DNA of 64,000 bases, from the NCBI RefSeq assembly GCF_003601985.1, contig NZ_QZXA01000001.1, forward strand, positions 682,001 through 746,000. Direction: 5' to 3'. This document shows positions 59,441-64,000 of this stretch, one piece after another (positions within the stretch are counted from its first letter, which is position 1; every line of letters starts with the position of its first letter). This DNA is from Mesorhizobium jarvisii. Its GTDB lineage: Bacteria; Pseudomonadota; Alphaproteobacteria; Rhizobiales; Rhizobiaceae. The notes under the pieces were generated by a model. The model did no database searches, was not told where the DNA came from, and saw nothing but the letters and a program-made list of their open reading frames with translations. Both the position numbers and the translations under genes were made by a program.

Positions 59441-61201
59441 ATGGTCGACGTATTTACAGCCGCCGCCAGCCCGGTCTCGAAATTTCGGTCTCCTGCCACG
59501 GTTGCCGTGGACAATCTGCTGCGCAAGACGCTTCGCGTCAGTGACCCGCGCGATCCCGACCAGATCGCCAACGCTCTCTTGAACTTCTATCCCGAGGAAG
59601 CAGACAGGGATCGACGCGAACAAGCCGGCCTGCCTTATTCGAGCGTGCCCGACTATGTGCCGCAAGCCCGCAACACGGGCCCGTCTTCCGTCGAGATGGC
59701 ACAGGCGCAGGACGATCTCGAACGCGACCTGCAGACGCTTTCGACCTCCTCGCCGCTGAAGGACATCCGCATCGAGATGGTCGGCTGGGGCCGCTCGATC
59801 CGGCAGCTCGCCAATGATGGACTGGCTGCCGCCAGGCTCGCTCTCGATTCGGTCAATCACGACCGTGCCATGTCGGCGCGTCGCCAACTCGGCGAGTATT
59901 CGCGCCTGGCGCGCTATGTCGGCACGCTCACCGACGGCAGCGCCATCCTGTTCAGGCGGTTTGCCCAGAGCTGCGATGTGCTGGCCGGGCTCATTCTTGT
60001 CGCCATCGGCGAGGGGCTGGCGTCCAACGGCATCACCCGCAGCACCTCGATCGTGCGTTCGGCCGCCGGAGAACTGCAGGCACGCCGCAACGCCGTCATC
60101 ATGGCGCTGCGCAGCCTGACCGGTTCGGTCGAAAGCACGCTTGGCCAGGAAGACTGGCCGCGCGGCATCGAGGCCTACCGAAATCTGGTGCAGCAGCTGG
60201 AGGCCGGCGGCCAGGCTGATCTGCGCGCGCTGCTGGAAGAGAACGCACTGTCGCAAGCGATGGACGACCTTGTCGACCTCTCGACCGGGGCAAGCGTCGA
60301 AGGCTTGCGCGAGCTGTCGACCGCGTCGGCGATGCTGGTCCACCGCTTCCAGCGCCTGATCCAGTTCGGCCAGAGCATCCCGGTTCCGATCGACGTGCCG
60401 ATCACTTCAGGCCCGCCGGAATCGCCGCCGCTGGTGGCATTCGTCTCCAGCCTGCAGCTGTTCGTCGACGCCTTCGTCTCGAAAGGCAGCTCGCGGCTGC
60501 TCTACGTGGCGCGCCCGCCGATCATCGTCTATGGCCTCTACGGCGCCGGCGGACCGGACCAGGGTGCCATCCGCCTGATGAACCTGACCATCGCGCGCGG
60601 TTTCCTGCTCGAGCAGGTCGACTGCTTTGCCGGCTGCGGCTGCGATGACGACGACATCTCCTGCCAGGTGCTGCTGGATTACCTGCTGTTCCTGCTCGAC
60701 AGAGCGATCGACCTCTATGCGGTCGGCACGGATCCGGACGGCCTCGGCGAACAGGAAAGGCGGGCTACCGCCGTTGGCCTCGCCATCGGCGCGGCGCTGG
60801 ACCTGACCGACCAGTTGAAGAATCCGGGCGTGCTTCTGTGTGAATTCAGCGACAAGCTGAAAAACAAGCTCGGTGTCATCCGTGATGAGTTGCTCGACCC
60901 ATTCGGCGCTCCTGGGGCTTGGGACCCGGGCCTGAAGTCGCTGATGGTGCGTGAGCTGCGTATCGCCTACCAGGCTGAGGACCAGACGGAACGCCTGGTG
61001 CGTTCGCTGACGCCGCAATGCGACTTCAACGTCTTCAATTTCCGCAACAATCAGTCGCTGATCCGCTGGATGATCCGCGCGATCCTCCAGGATATGTTCG
61101 GCCTTGGCACCAATCTGCCGAGCCCGGTCCAGATGCCCTCGCCGATCGCCAGCTCGATGGCGAGCATGGGTCAGAACCGTCCCGACTACTGGTCGGCCTG
61201 A
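59441..61201 (+). CDS. 586-residue protein, unknown function
   Basis: No signal peptide. Mostly helical by pattern, with long Leu/Ala/Arg helices (QLANDGLAAARLALDSVNHD, RSAAGELQARRNAVIMALRS), a central SIPVPIDVPITSG linker and a cysteine cluster C395, C399, C401, C408 around CFAGCGCDDDD, which could bind a metal. The C-terminus is Pro/Ser/Met-rich and ends DYWSA. I cannot assign a family. It is the largest gene of the unit, with 11 bases upstream to the metallopeptidase and 23 bases downstream to the next gene. Its helical, repeat-like body suggests a structural or scaffolding role, but this is only an impression. Confidence 0.8.
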   Translation: MVDVFTAAASPVSKFRSPATVAVDNLLRKTLRVSDPRDPDQIANALLNFYPEEADRDRREQAGLPYSSVPDYVPQARNTGPSSVEMAQAQDDLERDLQTLSTSSPLKDIRIEMVGWGRSIRQLANDGLAAARLALDSVNHDRAMSARRQLGEYSRLARYVGTLTDGSAILFRRFAQSCDVLAGLILVAIGEGLASNGITRSTSIVRSAAGELQARRNAVIMALRSLTGSVESTLGQEDWPRGIEAYRNLVQQLEAGGQADLRALLEENALSQAMDDLVDLSTGASVEGLRELSTASAMLVHRFQRLIQFGQSIPVPIDVPITSGPPESPPLVAFVSSLQLFVDAFVSKGSSRLLYVARPPIIVYGLYGAGGPDQGAIRLMNLTIARGFLLEQVDCFAGCGCDDDDISCQVLLDYLLFLLDRAIDLYAVGTDPDGLGEQERRATAVGLAIGAALDLTDQLKNPGVLLCEFSDKLKNKLGVIRDELLDPFGAPGAWDPGLKSLMVRELRIAYQAEDQTERLVRSLTPQCDFNVFNFRNNQSLIRWMIRAILQDMFGLGTNLPSPVQMPSPIASSMASMGQNRPDYWSA

Positions 61202-61224
61202 GCTGGCAGGAGAGGAGCACGACA

Positions 61225-61899
61225 ATGGCTGCGAAGATTCCGTTTCCCTACCACCCGGCCAACAAGTTCCACGCCGGGGTCAAGGCCCGCTTCGAGGTCG
61301 AGGCCGAGACACCGCAATCGATCGATCGGCTGACCGACAAGGTCGTCACCAGCGGCGACGGGACCATGACCGCCATCGGCGACGTTGCCAGCGCAATCAG
61401 GGAGTTCCCCGATGGAAAACGGTCGAAGCAGATTTTCGACCGGCTGATAGCCGCGATCGAAACCATCGCGACTGGACTGCCCGATGGCGACGCCATCGAC
61501 AAGAAGCTCGGCGAGATCACCACGGCGATCAACAGGTTGGATGAAACGGTGCAGTCGCTTGGTCTGCGCGACAAGGACAATGTCACGGCGCTCTATGCCG
61601 CCGCTGTCGACACGTCGGGCGACATTGTCGGCCGGACGATCGCTGGGCGTTGGTTCAACCAGGCGAAATTCGCGTCGTTGCAGGACATCGTGTCATTCCA
61701 GAAGGGCAAGCCGCAGGAGAATCGCCGCAACGAGTTCGTCAAGCGCCTGCGCGATGCCAACACGTTCAGCGGCGGCCTGCCGTCGGTCGTCACCGATAGC
61801 GAACTGGTTCGCTTCTTCGACCTCGCGCCAGCCGTGATGAACGCGATCGCCGCCAGCCAGGACGCAGCGTCCGGCGGCCAACAGCCGCCAAGTGCCTGA
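61225..61899 (+). CDS. 224-residue hypothetical protein of the same unit
   Basis: Start ATG at 61225 with an AGGAGAGGAG site. The N-terminus MAAKIPFPYHPANKFHAGVK is Phe/Pro-rich and is followed by helical, charged segments (DKVVTSGDGTMTAIGDVASAI, KKLGEITTAINRLDETVQSL). The C-terminus is Gln/Pro-rich. No known motif, signal or membrane segment. The stop codon lies inside the first unit of a four-copy 16-bp tandem repeat. Confidence 0.75.
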   Translation: MAAKIPFPYHPANKFHAGVKARFEVEAETPQSIDRLTDKVVTSGDGTMTAIGDVASAIREFPDGKRSKQIFDRLIAAIETIATGLPDGDAIDKKLGEITTAINRLDETVQSLGLRDKDNVTALYAAAVDTSGDIVGRTIAGRWFNQAKFASLQDIVSFQKGKPQENRRNEFVKRLRDANTFSGGLPSVVTDSELVRFFDLAPAVMNAIAASQDAASGGQQPPSA

Positions 61900-61951
61900 G
61901 AACCCAAGTGCCTGAGATCCCAAGTGCTTGAGAAACCAAGTGCCTGAGAAC
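61888..61951. repeat. Four tandem copies of a 16-bp unit
   Basis: CCAAGTGCCTGAGAAC repeats at 61888-61903, 61904-61919, 61920-61935 and 61936-61951 with one or two changes in the inner copies. The first copy contains the stop codon of the upstream gene. The array occupies most of the 88-base gap before the next gene. Confidence 0.9.
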
Positions 61952-61987
61952 TATGAGCAGCCAATTCGAGCAAGATGAGGTCTGATT

Positions 61988-63091
61988 ATGGCTAGTGAAT
62001 CCAACCAGGTCATCCAGCGGCTGTTCCAGCGCTTCTTCAGGGACGAGCTGGCGGGTTTGTCGCCGGCTGACCGCGCCGCTTTCGAGAGCGAATTCGAGGG
62101 TCGTTACGGGGAACTACTTGATCGCTCGTCCAGTGCCAAGACCACCAGTTTCGCCGACCTGGTCGGCTTCGGCGACGGACCGATCAAGCCGTTCGATTCG
62201 CTGCAGATGCCGCTGCTGCGCAACGATTTCGACGAATCGATCATACCGCCGCAGCTTCAGGCATCGGCCGAGCTTTACTACATCTACCAGATGGACCGCA
62301 TGAAGCTGTTCCAGGTTGTCGATGTGCTGCGCCGGCTGTTCCAGAACGGCCAGATCCGCATCCAGCGCGGCCCCGGCGCGCGCGGGCTCTACATCCTCGA
62401 GAAATGGCGCCCCATCCGCTACAAGCGCCGCGACCGGCTGATCGCCTATCGACGCGTCTTCAACTACGGTCGCGCCCCGGTGCCCGCCGGAGCCATCGTC
62501 AACCGCAGCTTCCACTTCCAGCTGGTCGCCTTCATGAATGCGATGTCGCAGTACTTCCAGGATCTGACCATCGGTCAGGTTATTCGCGGCAGCTCCACCA
62601 TCAACGACCGGCCCTTCGCAGCGCTGGCCACGGTGCAGCGCGTCGGCACCGACCTGCGCTATCACCTCGACCGTTCGAGCTATGGCAACATCCTGGCCCT
62701 GACCCGTGAAACCGGACAGTACGTACAGCAGATCTTCGAGCTGTTCGACGCACCGGACATCAAGAAATCCTTCGACGCCAACACCAAATGGGACGTTATC
62801 GAAGCCGTCGCCAACCGTCATCTGGGCGGCGCTACCGAGATGTCGGAGCGCGCCAAGATGGCCGATGCGGGGCGCAGGATCCTGCAATACATCGCCGAGA
62901 ACGATTTCCGCACGACGATCACGCCGGAGGAGTTCGACGCGGATGCCAAGAAGATGGGCGCGCAGGCCGACGCATGGCTGGCGGCCTACCGGCTGACACG
63001 CGAAGGGCGGCGCTTCCCCGGCCTCGACGGCGATCGTGTGCACTGGTCATATGGGCTGAACCGCAACACCGCGTCGCGAATAGCCGCCTGA
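61988..63091 (+). CDS. 367-residue hypothetical protein of the same unit
   Basis: No signal peptide or membrane segment. A helical N-terminus (QVIQRLFQRFFRDEL) is followed by an Asp/Phe segment and a middle part with aromatic-rich segments (YYIYQMDRMKLFQVVDVLRR) and a strongly basic loop KWRPIRYKRRDRLIAYRR. The C-terminal half is helical. No enzyme motif is visible. The 88-base gap before it is filled by tandem repeats, and 30 bases follow before the next gene. Confidence 0.8.
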   Translation: MASESNQVIQRLFQRFFRDELAGLSPADRAAFESEFEGRYGELLDRSSSAKTTSFADLVGFGDGPIKPFDSLQMPLLRNDFDESIIPPQLQASAELYYIYQMDRMKLFQVVDVLRRLFQNGQIRIQRGPGARGLYILEKWRPIRYKRRDRLIAYRRVFNYGRAPVPAGAIVNRSFHFQLVAFMNAMSQYFQDLTIGQVIRGSSTINDRPFAALATVQRVGTDLRYHLDRSSYGNILALTRETGQYVQQIFELFDAPDIKKSFDANTKWDVIEAVANRHLGGATEMSERAKMADAGRRILQYIAENDFRTTITPEEFDADAKKMGAQADAWLAAYRLTREGRRFPGLDGDRVHWSYGLNRNTASRIAA

Positions 63092-63121
63092 ACCGTTCGC
63101 CGGGACTGAAGGGTGTCTGCG

Positions 63122-63958
63122 ATGGACCACCAACTTGCTCTTGCGGGGCGTTTCGCGGCCAAGCCGCCGAACATCGTCATCGACGCCCCGCTGGCGCTGT
63201 CGCCGATGGGGCTGCTTGTGACGGTAACGCTTTCGCAATCAGCGCGGGTGTGGCTGCCGCGCGGCTTCTACACCTTGCTCGACAACGACGAGTACTATCG
63301 GCGCCGGCCCGATCAGATGGGAGGCGGCTGGCTCGCCCCCGGCACGCGCGATGCCATCCTCAGGGAATTGACCCTGGAGCTCGAACCGTGGCGCCGGGCG
63401 TGGCAGAACGGCCGCCTGTCATCGCGGGTGCACTGGATCGGCGACGCTCAGTATGAGAGCGCGCTGCCCGAGCGCGAGGAAACAGCCCTGTTACCGCGCT
63501 TTGAAGGCTGCTGCGCCGCGCTTGAAACACGTCTTGGCGATGCGGCCGGCACCGCCGCTCCGCTCGACGAATGCGCGCGCGACGTGATCGCGCTCTCCGC
63601 CGCGCTTCAGCCCGATAGCACCTACATTCTCACCATCGCCGGCAATGACGGCGCCAGGCCGCCATTGTGCGACTATCTCGAGCGGCTGGCATTTCCCGCC
63701 AAACGCCATCCTGGAGCAACCCCCGGATGGTCCGGCCCGGCGCTGTGGCCCGCCGCGGCTCCAATCGCCGCGAGCGGCCGCAATGCGGCGATCGTGCAGG
63801 TGGTCGCCCCGGTCATCCTGGCGCTGCCCGACGGATGGAGCGAGACCGACTGGGCGCTAGAAGATCCGGCCGACCACGATGACGGGACGCCGGACGATCC
63901 CTGGCGCAATGCCTGCGCGCTCTGGTACGATGTCGTGCCGGCGGAGGCCGCGGCATGA
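63122..63958 (+). CDS. 278-residue hypothetical protein of the same unit
   Basis: Start ATG at 63122, or a GTG nine bases upstream. The N-terminal half is beta-rich (APLALSPMGLLVTVTLSQSA), followed by EYYRRRPDQMGGGW and several Trp/Pro-rich segments. The C-terminus is acidic (DPADHDDGTPDDPW). No known motif. The stop overlaps the start of the next gene (ATGA), showing that the unit continues past the window edge. Confidence 0.78.
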   Translation: MDHQLALAGRFAAKPPNIVIDAPLALSPMGLLVTVTLSQSARVWLPRGFYTLLDNDEYYRRRPDQMGGGWLAPGTRDAILRELTLELEPWRRAWQNGRLSSRVHWIGDAQYESALPEREETALLPRFEGCCAALETRLGDAAGTAAPLDECARDVIALSAALQPDSTYILTIAGNDGARPPLCDYLERLAFPAKRHPGATPGWSGPALWPAAAPIAASGRNAAIVQVVAPVILALPDGWSETDWALEDPADHDDGTPDDPWRNACALWYDVVPAEAAA

Positions 63959-64000
63959 AACCGCCCCGCATCCACCCGGTGCATGGGCTGCGCACCAATG
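63955..64000 (+). CDS. Start of the next gene of the unit, truncated by the window
   Basis: ATG at 63955 overlaps the stop of the previous gene. Fifteen residues are visible (MKPPRIHPVHGLRTN). Nothing can be said about its function. Confidence 0.6.
   Translation, partial: MKPPRIHPVHGLRTN

Noticed and set aside
57055..64000. Extracellular contractile injection or phage-tail cluster
   Set aside because: No sheath, tube, baseplate, spike or AAA+ ATPase features were recognisable in any of the products visible in the window.

Overview
The window is GC-rich, densely coded DNA that reads as the chromosome of an alphaproteobacterium of the Rhizobiales, most likely Mesorhizobium. The reasons are a DUF768 protein (a family I know almost only from Mesorhizobium), DUF1127 and DUF3422 proteins, a short-form HisG with HisZ, an alphaproteobacterial-type HisS, a plant-type GshA next to RsmE, and two copies of a ~154 bp palindromic intergenic repeat of the rhizobial mosaic-element kind.

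Layout. 1-5.5 kb: the 3' part of a large RHS/YD-repeat polymorphic toxin ending in a putative zinc-metallopeptidase domain, followed by a secreted protein that could be its partner, and a secreted Lcl_C-like protein. 5.5-6.2 kb: a gene-poor gap with a thrice-repeated 12-mer. 6.2-15.2 kb: housekeeping and stress genes (guaA, an MTA/SAH nucleosidase-like gene, a hotdog thioesterase, tspO, an RsmB-like methyltransferase, aqpZ, and the divergent katG/oxyR pair). 15.2-20.7 kb: a compact catabolic or uptake locus (Fe(II)/2-oxoglutarate oxygenase, three-gene ABC importer, divergent nucleoside hydrolase, TetR regulator) centred on a perfect palindrome. 20.8-24.3 kb: a methyltransferase and membrane protein pair, a LysR regulator and a ChaA-type cation exchanger. 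24.3-30.6 kb: acyl-CoA synthetase, hisG-hisZ-hisS with repeats on both sides of hisS, and a truncated tag (3-methyladenine glycosylase) remnant. 30.8-41 kb: an L,D-transpeptidase, a frameshifted and catalytically divergent folD copy, the glycolate oxidase operon glcD-(ASCH+wHTH)-glcE-glcF, a DUF3422 protein, and a GntR/FCD regulator with lldD. 41-56.5 kb: mixed genes (phosphatase, frameshifted glutamine amidotransferase, rsmE, gshA, a DUF937 repeat protein, LysR, GGDEF/EAL, xseA, a DmpA-type peptidase, DUF768, SDR, and a second Fe(II)/2OG oxygenase).

57.0-64.0 kb holds the most unusual content. It is a tightly spaced, same-strand series of at least seven genes that runs off the right edge. 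It begins with a protein that has a D/E/F-rich acidic head and an arginine-rich tail, then a HExxH metallopeptidase-like protein, then four proteins I cannot assign, then the start of another gene. I see no phage, transposon, secretion-apparatus or known defence signature in it. It is the best candidate here for an undescribed system.

Two single-base frameshifts (folD, amidotransferase) lie in otherwise intact genes at short G runs. Sequencing error and real gene decay are both possible. I see no rRNA, tRNA, CRISPR array, complete insertion sequence or prophage.
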